Shown in pieces: positions 47,500 to 56,977 of a stretch of 64,000 bases of DNA. A program made the position numbers and the translations under genes. The stretch is taken from positions 1 through 64,000 of the forward strand of contig CALFBP010000001.1 in assembly GCA_937951625.1 (NCBI GenBank). The letters are read 5' to 3'. Source of the DNA: an uncultured Thermoguttaceae bacterium (GTDB lineage Bacteria > Planctomycetota > Planctomycetia > Pirellulales > Thermoguttaceae). The notes beneath the pieces were generated by a model. The model was not told the DNA's origin. It saw only the letters and a program-made list of their open reading frames with translations, and did no database searches. Position 1 is the stretch's first letter, and each line of letters starts with the position of its first letter.

Positions 47500-48093
47500 A
47501 TGCGACCCTTCACCACGCATACCGGGTTGGTCCTCCCTTTGGATCGCTCCAACGTGGACACGGATCAGATCATTCCCAAGCAGTTCCTCAAACGCATCGA
47601 ACGCACGGGCTTTGGGCAGTTCCTGTTCTTCGACTGGCGGTATCTGGACGATGGTTCACCCAATCCCGAGTTCATCCTCAATCGGCCCGAATACCAAGGC
47701 GCAAGCGTGCTGCTGACGCGGCGCAACTTCGGCTGCGGTTCCAGCCGCGAGCACGCCCCGTGGGCCTTGGAAGATTACGGCTTCCGCGTTTTGATCGCCC
47801 CCAGCTTCGCCGACATCTTCTACAACAATTGCTTCAAGAATGGGATGCTGCCCATCCGCTTTCCCGAGGAGACTGTCGACGATCTTTTCGCCCGAGCGTT
47901 CCAGCACCGAGGCTACCAGCTCACCGTAGACCTGGAGAGCTGCTCGGTGACCGACGATTTTGGACTGCGGTTGGAGTTCGAAGTCGACCCCTTCCGTCGC
48001 GAATGCCTCCTCGGCGGATTGGACGACATCGCCTTAACCCTGCAACACGAGCACAAGATCGCGGCCTACGAGCGATTTCACGGGATCGCGTAA
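47500..48093 (+). CDS. leuD: 3-isopropylmalate dehydratase small subunit
   Basis: LeuD is the swivel-domain subunit that completes the LeuC active site. The 197 aa protein has [18 protein letters not shown] at the N-terminus, the substrate loop [17 protein letters not shown] and [18 protein letters not shown]. The ATG at 47500 directly follows the leuC stop. A longer frame back to 47293 lies inside leuC and is rejected. Two strong arms of a hairpin follow the gene at 48284-48317. Confidence 0.97.
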   Translation: MRPFTTHTGLVLPLDRSNVDTDQIIPKQFLKRIERTGFGQFLFFDWRYLDDGSPNPEFILNRPEYQGASVLLTRRNFGCGSSREHAPWALEDYGFRVLIAPSFADIFYNNCFKNGMLPIRFPEETVDDLFARAFQHRGYQLTVDLESCSVTDDFGLRLEFEVDPFRRECLLGGLDDIALTLQHEHKIAAYERFHGIA

Positions 48094-48283
48094 AACTGGG
48101 TTCGCGGGACACGGGCGCGCTCATCGTCCCGGCGATCTGCTTAATTGTCGGCGTTCCATCGTTCGCTCGAAGGCAGATAGACACTTCCGCCAAGAAAGAA
48201 AAGTTTTTTCGCGGATTTTTCCGTCCCGAGGAGAACCGGCCTCGCGGAGCGACGAAGCCAACCCCGGCGCCAAGAAAGTCGAA

Positions 48284-48317
48284 GGCCGCGCCCCGACGAT
48301 CCGCTTGGGGCGCGGCC
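48284..48317. terminator. Strong hairpin between convergent leuD and the YHS-like gene
   Basis: Perfect 11-base arms, 48284-48294 and 48307-48317 (GGCCGCGCCCC and its complement), enclose a 12-base loop. There is no T-run. It lies 190 bases past leuD and 84 bases past the stop of the gene on the other strand, so it could stop transcription from both sides or mark a palindromic element. The rest of 48094-48401 holds no supported gene. Confidence 0.5.
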
Positions 48318-48401
48318 CCTACCGGGAGGAACACGAGGATCGATCCAAAACCGGGATCGATTGACGAGGGAAAGCTAAACTTCGTGTTACCGCCGAGTAC
48401 C

Positions 48402-48914
48402 TTATTTCTTTTCTTTGCTCACTTTGGCTAAGGCGAAAGCCTTTTCGAAGCCTTCGCCAAACACTAGTTTGCATTGTTCCGCAGCGTCGACCTTAGCCAC
48501 CTTGGCTTGACAATTCTTGCAGCAAAAGGCGACTCCCACGTCGCCAACTTTGATCTTCACGCCTGGGTTGAACTTCGCGCCAGTCAAGGGGCAAGCAATT
48601 TGCTCGTACTCGCCGCTCAACACAAGCTGCTGGTTGGCCTTCAAGCGATACTTCTCCGTGTTTTCCTTGAAGGCTGGAATGCAATCGGAGCAGCAAAAAT
48701 AGACCTGAGCGTTCTTATATTTAGCAGCCGCCTCTCGGTTCGCAGGATGACCGGACACCGGGCACTTCAGCACCATTGCCTCCGACTTCGCCGCACACGC
48801 CGACTGCACAGCCTCGTCAGGGCAGCTTGCACCTTCAGTTTCGTCGCCCACGACTCGCCCTGCGCTGAGCAGGAAGATCGCGGCGCCTCCAAGCACTGCC
48901 ACAAGACTTTTCAT
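48402..48914 (-). CDS. Exported protein with two YHS-like metal-binding units
   Basis: This 170 aa periplasmic protein has a signal peptide (SLVAVLGGAAIFLLSAGRVVG). Two units follow. The first has KCPVSGHPANREAA with VYFCCSDC; the second has ACPLTGAKFNPG with VAFCCKNC. Each unit has the CPx-G and FCC-x2-C pattern of YHS/TRASH domains, which bind copper or other soft metals. It could bind copper that enters the periplasm, alongside the Cus pump elsewhere. The ATG at 48914 gives a standard signal peptide. Confidence 0.7.
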   Translation of the reverse strand: MKSLVAVLGGAAIFLLSAGRVVGDETEGASCPDEAVQSACAAKSEAMVLKCPVSGHPANREAAAKYKNAQVYFCCSDCIPAFKENTEKYRLKANQQLVLSGEYEQIACPLTGAKFNPGVKIKVGDVGVAFCCKNCQAKVAKVDAAEQCKLVFGEGFEKAFALAKVSKEKK

Positions 48915-49340
48915 GGTCTTACCTCTACACAAGTTTGAAGGTGAGCTCGGACGGGCACCAAACGCTTTACCGAGTCATAAAACTATTTTCATCTACCGAA
49001 ATTGTCTATACGATCCCATGCTTGTCAAGCGCGACTATTTTACTAATCAATTAATCAATTTATGGGTTGGAGTTTTTCTTGTGGCTTGTTGGTTCGATCG
49101 GTGGGTTTGCCTGCGGCGCGGACGATTAGCCCGACGATGGCCACGCTACTCAAAAGTAGTGTCGCGGTCGCCTGTTCAACGCGGCGGGCGGGTTCTTTGG
49201 CTCCCACTACCCCCAGCAGGGCAAAGTATTCCCGCGGAACGCGCGAGGTATCAAGCAGTTCCTGAGTGCGATTCGCCTGAGGAAAAGCAAGAGACTTCGT
49301 AAGAATGGGTTGCGGCGTTCGAGCGATCGGCAGGGCGTAT
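48915..49340. other. Intergenic stretch with a possible minus-strand promoter
   Basis: I see no supported gene. On the minus strand TTGACA (49028-49023) is followed after 17 bases by ACAATT, a usable sigma-70 pair for the YHS-like gene about 90 bases away. AT-rich sequence with TAATCAATTAATCAATT lies at 49044-49060. Confidence 0.35.
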
Positions 49341-50651
49341 TCAGCGATCCCCCCGCAAGCCCGGGATGGGAAATTGAGCGCAGAGATCCGCGATTTCGCC
49401 CCGGATGCGGCCGGCGGTTTCGTCCAGATCGTCCAGGTGGCGGCAAACTTCGTCGATCCATTGGGCGATCAAGTCCATTTCCGCTTCCCGCATTCCCATC
49501 GAGGTCAACGCGGGCGTGCCCAACCGAACGCCGCTGGTGACCGACGGTTTTCGCGTATCGCCCGGCACCATATTGAAGTTGCAGATGATCCCTGCACGAG
49601 CCAAGGCTTCGGCCACGTCTTTGCCGGTAAAGGGCCGGTCGCGGAAATCGAGAACGATCAGATGGTTATCGGTCCCACCACTCACAAGACGATAACCCCG
49701 CTCCAAGAGTCGCTCGGCCAAGCGACGGGCATTGCGTTGCACCTGCTGACCGTACGCCCGAAATTCTTCCGTCGCCGCTTCCTTGAAGGCAACCGCCATG
49801 GCGGCGATGACGTTCATGTGAGGCCCCCCTTGGAGCCCAGGGAAGACACTCCGGTCGATTCGCTTGGCTAGGTTTAACTTGTTTTCTGGAAAGTACTTGT
49901 GGTGATAACGGTCCTCGATTTTGGAGAGGATGAAACCTGCCCGCGGTCCGCGCAACATTTTATGGCTGGTGCTCGTCACCACGTCGCAATAGGGCACGGG
50001 ATTGGGATGAACTCCGGCCACGATCAACCCGTTGATATGGGCGATGTCTGCGACGAGATACGCCTCGACCTCGGCGGCGATCTCGGCGAATCGTTGGTAG
50101 TCGAGGATTCGCGGGTAAGAGGTTGCTCCAACCCAGATGATCCGCGGCCGCTCCCGTCGGGCAATCTCGCGGATTTGGTCGTAATTCAACATTCCCGTGG
50201 CGGGGTCCGGTCCGTAAGGCACTTGCACGTAATCCATGCCAGAAAAATTGACCCGCCACCCATGCGTCAGATGGCCCCCAGCCGGAACCGGCATTCCCAT
50301 CACCTTGCAGCCATGTTCCGCCAAAGCCCGATAAGCCGCTTGATTGGCGGGGGAGCCCGAGTAGGGTTGCACGTTGGCGTGCTCGGCACCGAAGAGCGAC
50401 TTGGCCCTTTCGATCGCCAAAAGTTCAATCTCATCGACAATCTCGTTCCCCTCGTAGTAGCGGGCCCTGGGATAACCCTCACAATACTTGTTCGTTAAAA
50501 TCGATCCCGTCGCCTCGAGGACAGCAAATTGGGCAAAATTCTCCGATGGGATCATCTTGAGCGTCGCCGACTCCATGCGAATCTGCTTATGAAGCATGGC
50601 CGCAAGTTCGGGATCCACCTTACTGAGATGGGGATAGCGATCAGCAAACAT
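49341..50651 (-). CDS. glyA: Serine hydroxymethyltransferase
   Basis: GlyA moves a one-carbon unit between serine and tetrahydrofolate with PLP, making glycine. The 436 aa protein is full length: TLKMIPSENFAQFAVLEATGS, YCEGYPRARYYEGNEIVDEIE, QPYSGSPANQAAY and the PLP lysine in STSHKMLRGPRAGF. The ATG at 50651 is chosen because the frame up to 51026 runs through the upstream gene and adds 125 unrelated residues. AAGGA lies upstream. It follows the zinc-ribbon gene by 124 bases. Confidence 0.97.
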   Translation of the reverse strand: MFADRYPHLSKVDPELAAMLHKQIRMESATLKMIPSENFAQFAVLEATGSILTNKYCEGYPRARYYEGNEIVDEIELLAIERAKSLFGAEHANVQPYSGSPANQAAYRALAEHGCKVMGMPVPAGGHLTHGWRVNFSGMDYVQVPYGPDPATGMLNYDQIREIARRERPRIIWVGATSYPRILDYQRFAEIAAEVEAYLVADIAHINGLIVAGVHPNPVPYCDVVTSTSHKMLRGPRAGFILSKIEDRYHHKYFPENKLNLAKRIDRSVFPGLQGGPHMNVIAAMAVAFKEAATEEFRAYGQQVQRNARRLAERLLERGYRLVSGGTDNHLIVLDFRDRPFTGKDVAEALARAGIICNFNMVPGDTRKPSVTSGVRLGTPALTSMGMREAEMDLIAQWIDEVCRHLDDLDETAGRIRGEIADLCAQFPIPGLRGDR

Positions 50652-50775
50652 GAAACAAAGTCCTTGACGCGAAATTCCCGTGCGTTGCTTCAAGATAACC
50701 GTCTGGTCGAGAGGCGACAACCGCTTCAACGATTCATCGGCAAGAGGAGACGGAGTGTAGCGTTGCCGACCCTTG

Positions 50776-51459
50776 TCATCCCCCGACGCCGGGCGAATGG
50801 TAATCGTCGTTGGAAAGGTAATCCAGCACGTCTGCCGCGTTACCCCAGACTTCCCGCATAAACCGCTCCTGGAGATACGCCCGAACCGCGTTCTTTTGCG
50901 GCCGCAGGAGCGAACCCGGGCCAGTGATCGACTTGCATATCGTGTCGTCGCCTCGGGGCAAGCCGTTGAGGGCCCATCGCTTGGCCAACTGATACACCCG
51001 AAGTCCGTGTAGCTGCATTTCCCCACTGGAGTGTTCCATGCGCAATTCGACGAGCTTGAAGTCGCCTTGGCTAGGAATTTTTTCCGGATTCCGCGCAGCG
51101 CTGGCGAACCCGTGTTCCGTGCGAATTCGCCACCCTTGGCCGTTATTTTCCCAAGTGGCGATGACCCGCGATGCGTCGCAAATCAAGTAAAAATTCGTGC
51201 GCAAGAGGCGGATCAGGCCTTCGAACGACGCCGTCGACGCCTCGGCAGGGCTCGGCATCGCCTCGGAACTGCTTGGGGGCGGCTTCTCCGCTACACTCGT
51301 GGGCGAGGTTTTAGCAGGTGTGGCAGACGCGGGAGAGGCGTCCTCGACCGGACGAATGACCACGGGCTTGCCGCAAGCTGGGCAATTCCGTGTTTGCCCG
51401 AGCAACTCAGGTTTGGCATTGAGTTTCGCCGAGCAGTGCGGACATATCACCCGAATCAC
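50776..51459 (-). CDS. Zinc-ribbon hypothetical protein
   Basis: This 227 aa protein has an N-terminal zinc ribbon (VICPHCSAKL, then RNCPACGKPVVI), a Ser/Pro/Ala linker of about 60 residues and a C-terminal region (FEGLIRLLRTNFYLICDASRVIATWENNGQGWRI pattern in parts) of unknown fold. No membrane helix is seen. This head-plus-linker layout is common in planctomycetes. Function unknown. It may share a transcript with glyA. Confidence 0.65.
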   Translation of the reverse strand: MIRVICPHCSAKLNAKPELLGQTRNCPACGKPVVIRPVEDASPASATPAKTSPTSVAEKPPPSSSEAMPSPAEASTASFEGLIRLLRTNFYLICDASRVIATWENNGQGWRIRTEHGFASAARNPEKIPSQGDFKLVELRMEHSSGEMQLHGLRVYQLAKRWALNGLPRGDDTICKSITGPGSLLRPQKNAVRAYLQERFMREVWGNAADVLDYLSNDDYHSPGVGG

Positions 51460-51773
51460 GTTAACAGCTCCTGCGGGCCTCGGGCTGGGTCAACCGACGG
51501 CCTTGCCGCTTCCCCGCTAAAAGGTGCATTCAAAGCAGGACGGTTGAAGAAGCCGATGGAAGGGGAATCCACTACTTCTGGGGGATAATACAAGTCTCAT
51601 AGTGCCACGTCAAGCCCCAAGCTGCTGGTTGCGATGGCTTTAAGGCTATCGTAGGATGTTGAATTTAAGTAGAGACCGTAGGATTTTCTGTTTAACTTAG
51701 ATCGTTTGGTTTTAGGGGCAGTGCATTACCGAAGCGACTTGATGCCCAATAGAACGAAGTACGTACTCGTGAA
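51460..51773. other. Divergent leader before the tri-domain synthase
   Basis: No gene is supported. The part from about 51640 to 51720 is AT-rich and probably holds the promoter of the rightward gene, but I could not define its boxes with confidence. Confidence 0.4.
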
Positions 51774-54700
51774 ATGAGGTGTCTCGCCGTGGCACACATG
51801 GACCGGCTACCGGGTACTTTTTTTGGCCCCCCCACACTTGTTGACCTCGTTCGCCACCGTGCGAGGTATCAAGGCAACGACATCGCTTTTACTTACTTGG
51901 TGGACGGCGAGAACGAACAGGTCCATTTGACGAATAGGGAATTGGATCGACAAGCTCGGGCGATTGGGGCGTGGCTGCAATCGCTGGACCTGGCTGGCGA
52001 ACGGGCGTTGCTTTTGTATCCGGCTGGGCTGGAATTCATCGCGGCGTTTTTCGGGTGTTTGTATGCTGGTGTGGTGGCCGTTCCCGTCTATCCCCCGCGT
52101 CGGAACCGTTCCCTGGCTCGAATTCAAGCGATTGCCGACGACGCTCAGGCCAAGGTGGCCCTCACGACCGATTCCGTCCTGGCCCGCGTCGAGTCGCTGA
52201 TCGACGAAACCCCTCATCTGAAACAACTAACTTGGTTGGCGACCTCACACTTACCTGAAGGGATCGAGGACAAGTGGGACGCGCCCGACATTCACGGGGA
52301 TACGCTAGCGTTTTTACAGTATACGTCAGGCTCGACGGGAACGCCAAAAGGCGTGATGCTCGATCACGCCAATTTGCTGCACAATTCGGCGTTGATTGCG
52401 TATGCGTTTGAGCACACTCGATCTGGACTGGGGGTGTTCTGGCTACCGAGCTACCACGACATGGGCCTGATTGGCGGCATCCTCCAGCCCTTGTACGTAG
52501 GCCGGCCCAACATCCTCATGTCGCCCATGGCCTTTCTTCAAAAACCATTTCGCTGGCTTTCGGCGATCTCGCGGTTTGGCGGGACAACCAGCGGGGGCCC
52601 GAATTTCGCTTACGATCTTTGTGTGCGTAAGATCACGCCGGAGCAGAAGCAGACGTTGGACTTGAGCAGTTGGACCGTGGCGTTCAACGGCGCGGAGCCG
52701 GTGCGGGCCGAGACGATCGAGGCGTTTTGCGAGGCGTTCGGGCCATGCGGGTTCCGCCGCGAGGCGTTTTATCCGTGCTATGGCTTGGCCGAGGCCACGT
52801 TGATCGTTTCCGGCGGTTATGCCAAGAACCCACCCGTCATCCGCTGGTTCGAGACGGCGGCCCTATCGAAGAACCAAGTCGTCGACGCCAGCCCTGAAGA
52901 GGAGGGCGTTCGGGCCCTGGTGGGCTGCGGCGAAAACCTTCCCGACCAGAAAATCGTGATTGCCGACCCAGACACGCTCACCCGGTGCGAGCCCGATCGC
53001 ATTGGCGAAATTTGGGTCAGCGGTCCCAGTGTTGCTGAAGGGTACTGGCAGCAGCCCGAGGCTACCCAGCGAACCTTCCGCGCCTTTCTGAAAGACAGCG
53101 GCGAGGGCCCGTTCCTTCGCACGGGCGACCTGGGGTTCATGAAAGACGGCGAACTGTTTGTCACCGGCCGGATCAAGGACCTGCTGATCCTGCGCGGCGT
53201 GAACGTGTATCCGCAAGATATCGAGATGACCGTCCAGCAGGCCCATCCCCATTTGTTGCCCGATTGTGGTGCCGCCTTCACGGTGGAAATCGACGGTCAG
53301 GAGCGGCTGGTTGTGGTTCAGGAGCTGCACCGCCGCTATCGGGATGACGTGGAGGAGGTGTTTCAAGCGATTCGGCGGGCCGTGGCCGAAGAGCATGATT
53401 TGCCAGTGGAGGTGATCGTGCTGATTCAGGCCGGATCGATTCCCAAGACCTCCAGCGGCAAAATCCAACGTCATGCGTGCCGGGCGGGATTCTTGGAGGG
53501 CACTTTGGAAGTCGTGGCCCAATGGCAAGCGGCGCGTGACACGGCGACTCCTGTCACAGCGCCCGACGAGATCAAGGTTGGCGCCGAGCGGCAAGCAGCA
53601 GGGGGAGCCGCTGCTGTCACGCCCGGCAAAAACGGTTCCCGTGTCACTTTCCCAAAAAAGAAAACGGCCAAAATCGACCTCGGTCGCACCGCGGAGATCG
53701 TGCTCGAGCAAGTGCGGCTGATCGCCCGCGAACGCGCCGACGAGTTGACGCTGGACACCCCGATCACGGAAATCGGACTCGATTCGTTGGAGCGGATGGA
53801 AGTGCTCGCCGGCTTGGAAGAACGCTTCGGCGGTCGGTTTCCCGAAGAAGTCCTCCCGCAACTGGAGACTTGCCGACAGGTGGTCGAGGCGGTCGAGAAG
53901 TACCTGGGCGCCGAACCTCGCACCGCGTCCGCGCGTCCAGCGGATTATCAGACTCCCGAGGAAAATTACACCGTGGCCCTGTTTCCCGAGTTCCTTAAAC
54001 TCCGCGAACGCCTGCAAGTGGCCGAGGCCGCCGGTATTGGCAATCCCTATTTCACGGTTCACGAGGGCCTGACCAACGATCGCACCATCATCAACGGCCG
54101 GGAGTATATCAGCTTCTCCAGCTATAACTACGTGGGAATGTCAGGGGATCCGGTCGTGGTTCGGGCGGTCCAAGAGGCCGCGGCCAAGTACGGCACGAGC
54201 GTTTCGGCCAGCCGTCTGGTCTCGGGCGAAAAGGACCTCCACCGCGAATTCGAGACCACGCTGGCTGAATTCCTGGGCGTCGAGGCGGTGGTCGCCTTTG
54301 TCGGCGGGCACGCTACGAATGAAACGGTGATCGGCCACCTGTTCAAGCCGGGAGACCTGATCCTCCACGATGCCTTGTCGCACAACAGCATCCTCCAGGG
54401 AGCGATTCTTTCCGGCGCACGGCGGCGTATGTTCCCCCACAACGACTGGAAGGCCGCCGATGAGTTGCTCCAGAAATTCCGCCATGAGTACCGCCGCGTG
54501 TTGATCGTGATCGAGGGCGTGTACAGCATGGACGGCGACATCCCCGACCTGCCGCGGTTCATCGAGGTCCGTAATCGCCACAAAGCACTGCTGATGGTCG
54601 ATGAGGCCCATTCCATCGGCACGCTGGGGGCGACGGGCCGAGGGATCGGCGAACACTTCGGCGTGAACCGCCGCGAGGTGGACATTTGGATGGGCACCCT

Positions 54701-55217
54701 CAGCAAATCGTTCGGCAGTTGCGGGGGATACATTGGCGGCTGCCGGGAGCTGATCGAATTGCTCAAATACACGGCTCCAGGTTTTGTGTATAGCGTGGGC
54801 CTTTCCCCGCCCGCCACCGCGGCGGCCTTGGCCTCGTGCCGGCTTTTGCAAGCCCAACCTCAACGCGTCGCCACGTTGCGCCAGCGATCCCGACTCTTCC
54901 TCGAACTGGCTCAAGAGCGGGGTCTGGATACCGGGCTCAGCAAGGATTCGCCTGTGATTCCCATCATTCTCGGCAACTCCCTTCGCAGTTTGCAATTGTC
55001 CAAAGCGCTGTTCTTACGCGGCATCAATGTGCAGCCGATTGTGTATCCGGCCGTCGAAGAGAGCGCCGCGCGCCTGCGCTTCTTCATCACTTCGCTGCAC
55101 ACCGAGGAGCAGATCCGCTATACCGTGGACGCCATCGTGGAAGAATTGGCGAAGATCGACCGATCGAATCAGGACTCGCCGACCTCCCGCCCCGCCGCAG
55201 CCGCGATGCAGACCTGA
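51774..55217 (+). CDS. Fatty acyl-AMP ligase/ACP/alpha-oxoamine synthase fusion
   Basis: This 1147 aa protein has three domains. Residues about 15-600 are a fatty acyl-AMP ligase (QYTSGSTGTPKGVML, YGLAEATL, RTGDLGFMKDGELFVTGRIKD, PKTSSGKIQR). Residues about 640-715 are a carrier protein with Ser671 in GLDSLERM, the phosphopantetheine site. Residues about 735-1130 are a PLP alpha-oxoamine synthase (SYNYVGMSGDP, DEAHSIGTLGATGRG, Lys978 in TLSKSFGSCGGY), the family of serine palmitoyltransferase and KBL. It should activate a fatty acid, load it on its own ACP and condense it with an amino acid, releasing CO2 and a long-chain amino-ketone. The amino acid is unknown. ATG at 51798 is an alternative start. 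Confidence 0.92.
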   Translation: MRCLAVAHMDRLPGTFFGPPTLVDLVRHRARYQGNDIAFTYLVDGENEQVHLTNRELDRQARAIGAWLQSLDLAGERALLLYPAGLEFIAAFFGCLYAGVVAVPVYPPRRNRSLARIQAIADDAQAKVALTTDSVLARVESLIDETPHLKQLTWLATSHLPEGIEDKWDAPDIHGDTLAFLQYTSGSTGTPKGVMLDHANLLHNSALIAYAFEHTRSGLGVFWLPSYHDMGLIGGILQPLYVGRPNILMSPMAFLQKPFRWLSAISRFGGTTSGGPNFAYDLCVRKITPEQKQTLDLSSWTVAFNGAEPVRAETIEAFCEAFGPCGFRREAFYPCYGLAEATLIVSGGYAKNPPVIRWFETAALSKNQVVDASPEEEGVRALVGCGENLPDQKIVIADPDTLTRCEPDRIGEIWVSGPSVAEGYWQQPEATQRTFRAFLKDSGEGPFLRTGDLGFMKDGELFVTGRIKDLLILRGVNVYPQDIEMTVQQAHPHLLPDCGAAFTVEIDGQERLVVVQELHRRYRDDVEEVFQAIRRAVAEEHDLPVEVIVLIQAGSIPKTSSGKIQRHACRAGFLEGTLEVVAQWQAARDTATPVTAPDEIKVGAERQAAGGAAAVTPGKNGSRVTFPKKKTAKIDLGRTAEIVLEQVRLIARERADELTLDTPITEIGLDSLERMEVLAGLEERFGGRFPEEVLPQLETCRQVVEAVEKYLGAEPRTASARPADYQTPEENYTVALFPEFLKLRERLQVAEAAGIGNPYFTVHEGLTNDRTIINGREYISFSSYNYVGMSGDPVVVRAVQEAAAKYGTSVSASRLVSGEKDLHREFETTLAEFLGVEAVVAFVGGHATNETVIGHLFKPGDLILHDALSHNSILQGAILSGARRRMFPHNDWKAADELLQKFRHEYRRVLIVIEGVYSMDGDIPDLPRFIEVRNRHKALLMVDEAHSIGTLGATGRGIGEHFGVNRREVDIWMGTLSKSFGSCGGYIGGCRELIELLKYTAPGFVYSVGLSPPATAAALASCRLLQAQPQRVATLRQRSRLFLELAQERGLDTGLSKDSPVIPIILGNSLRSLQLSKALFLRGINVQPIVYPAVEESAARLRFFITSLHTEEQIRYTVDAIVEELAKIDRSNQDSPTSRPAAAAMQT

Positions 55218-55415
55218 ACGCAGATTCTTAGGGCAGAGCAAAACGCCGAGCTCCAGAAAACAACCTGACCGCGGCTGTTGTTTTGCGCTGCGTCGGCGAA
55301 ATACGGGGTCGCGGGGGACTGTTCGGCAACGAATGACTGCGACGACGCAGTCCGCATTATCCCCTTGTCGTGGCGCGGCGCGTCTCCATAATGGTGGGAA
55401 GCGGAGGGGGCTCGT

Positions 55416-55823
55416 GTGGCGGTTCAATGTCCCCGTTGTGGGGTGGAATACGATGTGACGTTGTTTCAGTTCGGCCGCGTGGTCCGCTGCGATTGCGGCG
55501 CCGTGGTGGATTTGCGCGGTGGACATGTACTTCGGATTTCCCCAACCGGAAAGGAGTGCGGCGCCATGGCAGAGACAGAGATCGGCAAGGTTACCCACTA
55601 CTTCAGCAAGATCGGGGTGGCGGCCATCGAGCTTACCGCCGGATCGCTCTCCGTCGGCGACACGATCCGCATCAAAGGCCACACGAGCGACTTCACGCAG
55701 AAGGTCGACTCGATGCAGGTCGACAATCAAGCCGTCTCGACGGCGGTGCCGGGCAACTCGGTCGGGATCAAGGTCAAGGAACACGCCCGGGAACACGACC
55801 TCGTGTACAAGGTGACGGAGTGA
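55416..55823 (+). CDS. Zinc ribbon fused to an EF-Tu domain 2-like protein
   Basis: This 135 aa frame has a GTG start and a zinc ribbon (CPRCGVEYDVTLFQFGRVVRCDCG), then an 86-residue beta-barrel unit (IGKVTHYFSKIGVAAIEL, LSVGDTIRIKGH, VGIKVKEHAREHDLVYKV) like the small elongation-factor-like proteins that accompany U32 peptidases. An internal ATG at 55566, preceded by AAAGGAG, would give only the barrel unit. Both could be made. The ribbon resembles others in planctomycete proteins, so I favour a real fusion. No U32 peptidase gene is adjacent. Confidence 0.68.
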   Translation: MAVQCPRCGVEYDVTLFQFGRVVRCDCGAVVDLRGGHVLRISPTGKECGAMAETEIGKVTHYFSKIGVAAIELTAGSLSVGDTIRIKGHTSDFTQKVDSMQVDNQAVSTAVPGNSVGIKVKEHAREHDLVYKVTE

Positions 55824-55899
55824 GGCGTCGAGGGCCGGACGATTCGCGGCTGGTTCGCCTCAGCGAAGCGGCTCCATCAGGCGGGCCAGCGTTGACCCG

Positions 55900-56319
55900 C
55901 TACGCCTCGGCCCCTTCGAACAGCAAGCACAGGACCTCGAGCGCTTGGACCGCGATCGAAGGGTTGCGCTGTCCGGTCCGTTGAATGACTTTGTCCCAAC
56001 TTTCCAGGGCGTATCGCAGATACTGTTCCCGAGACTCGGCAACCAGAGGATCGTCCCCCCATTCGTCCCGGACTTGGGGCCAGAAGCCGGCCAGCTCCTC
56101 CAGTGCCTCGCGGCTGCCGGAGATGGCGTCGAACACCAGATCGTCCAAGCGCTCGAGCTTTTCCAAGACGGCGGGATCGGTGGGATCCAAGTCTTTGGAA
56201 GGCGGTCGGGGACGCCATTGTTTCGCGGTATTCGCGGCGGCCTCGGCCCACCATGCTTGGCAGCCATAGGGATATTCCTGGTCGACTCGCGCGTCGAAGC
56301 GAGGGTTTTGCGGTTTCAT
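55900..56319 (-). CDS. Small acidic hypothetical protein
   Basis: This 139 aa soluble protein has Trp-rich and acidic stretches (YGCQAWWAEAAANTAKQW, LEKLERLDDLVFDAISGS, WPQVRDEWGDDPL) and helical character. I do not recognise the family. The ATG at 56319 is preferred to a TTG at 56337. It starts 14 bases after the stop of the coiled-coil gene on the same strand, so they are probably co-expressed. Confidence 0.6.
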   Translation of the reverse strand: MKPQNPRFDARVDQEYPYGCQAWWAEAAANTAKQWRPRPPSKDLDPTDPAVLEKLERLDDLVFDAISGSREALEELAGFWPQVRDEWGDDPLVAESREQYLRYALESWDKVIQRTGQRNPSIAVQALEVLCLLFEGAEA

Positions 56320-56333
56320 CGGCAACTTCAGAA

Positions 56334-56816
56334 TCAAGGGACGTTGGAGTTAACGGCGATTTTGCCTTGGGAGGGCGGGGGCGATTTTTGGGCCGACGGC
56401 GCGATGAAGAATTCGAGAAGCTGACGCATCCGCGTCAATTCCTCGCGCCACTGGGTTCGTTCCTCATCCATCTGCCGTCGTTGTTGGACCATGGCTTCGG
56501 CAATTTGGGCAGTCGCCTCGGCGACCTCGCGGCGGACCTGGTCGCGAACCTGTTGTTGTTGCGTATCGATTTCAGCTCGCTGCTGACGCAACTCCGCCTC
56601 TTGTTGACGCAATTGTTCCTCCAGCCGACGCCGTTCCTCGGCCAGCGCCCGACATCGTTCCTCCAATTGGCAATGCAGGTCCTCCAGCTCGTCGAAGATG
56701 CCCTCCATGAATCGAATCAGCTCCTCCCGGCCGGCAACCAGCTCGGCCAGGGCTTCATGCGCTCGGGCATGGCGAGGCTCAGGCGGTGGTGGTGCAACCG
56801 AAACAGAAGCATTCAT
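56334..56816 (-). CDS. Coiled-coil protein, function unknown
   Basis: This 160 aa protein consists largely of one long coiled coil, residues about 25-140 (heptad-like runs such as LEDLHCQLEERCRALAEE and QQEAELRQQRAEID), with a Pro-rich start and a polar tail. It has no signal peptide or membrane helix. The start is uncertain: ATG at 56816 is used, and an ATG at 56891 would add 25 residues without clear character. It may be structural or an adaptor to the next gene's product. Confidence 0.55.
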   Translation of the reverse strand: MNASVSVAPPPPEPRHARAHEALAELVAGREELIRFMEGIFDELEDLHCQLEERCRALAEERRRLEEQLRQQEAELRQQRAEIDTQQQQVRDQVRREVAEATAQIAEAMVQQRRQMDEERTQWREELTRMRQLLEFFIAPSAQKSPPPSQGKIAVNSNVP

Positions 56817-56977
56817 GAGAAGAGCGACGAGAGGCCGCGCCGGTCCCAAGGGCCACGCCGCCAGAGAACCCGGCGACCCGTAAGCAGGCATGCGACCCAA
56901 TGCAAACTTACTTCAAGGGATGGCTATGGGCAAATCCATGCTAGAAGGACTTTTTGTCGTCGAGTCGTGTTGCCCAT

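Noticed and set aside
50652-51026. Long N-terminal extension of glyA
   Set aside because: The 125 extra residues overlap the upstream zinc-ribbon gene and do not resemble serine hydroxymethyltransferase.
52863-54062. 399-codon minus-strand frame inside the FAAL-ACP-AOS gene
   Set aside because: It is antisense to conserved adenylation and carrier motifs.
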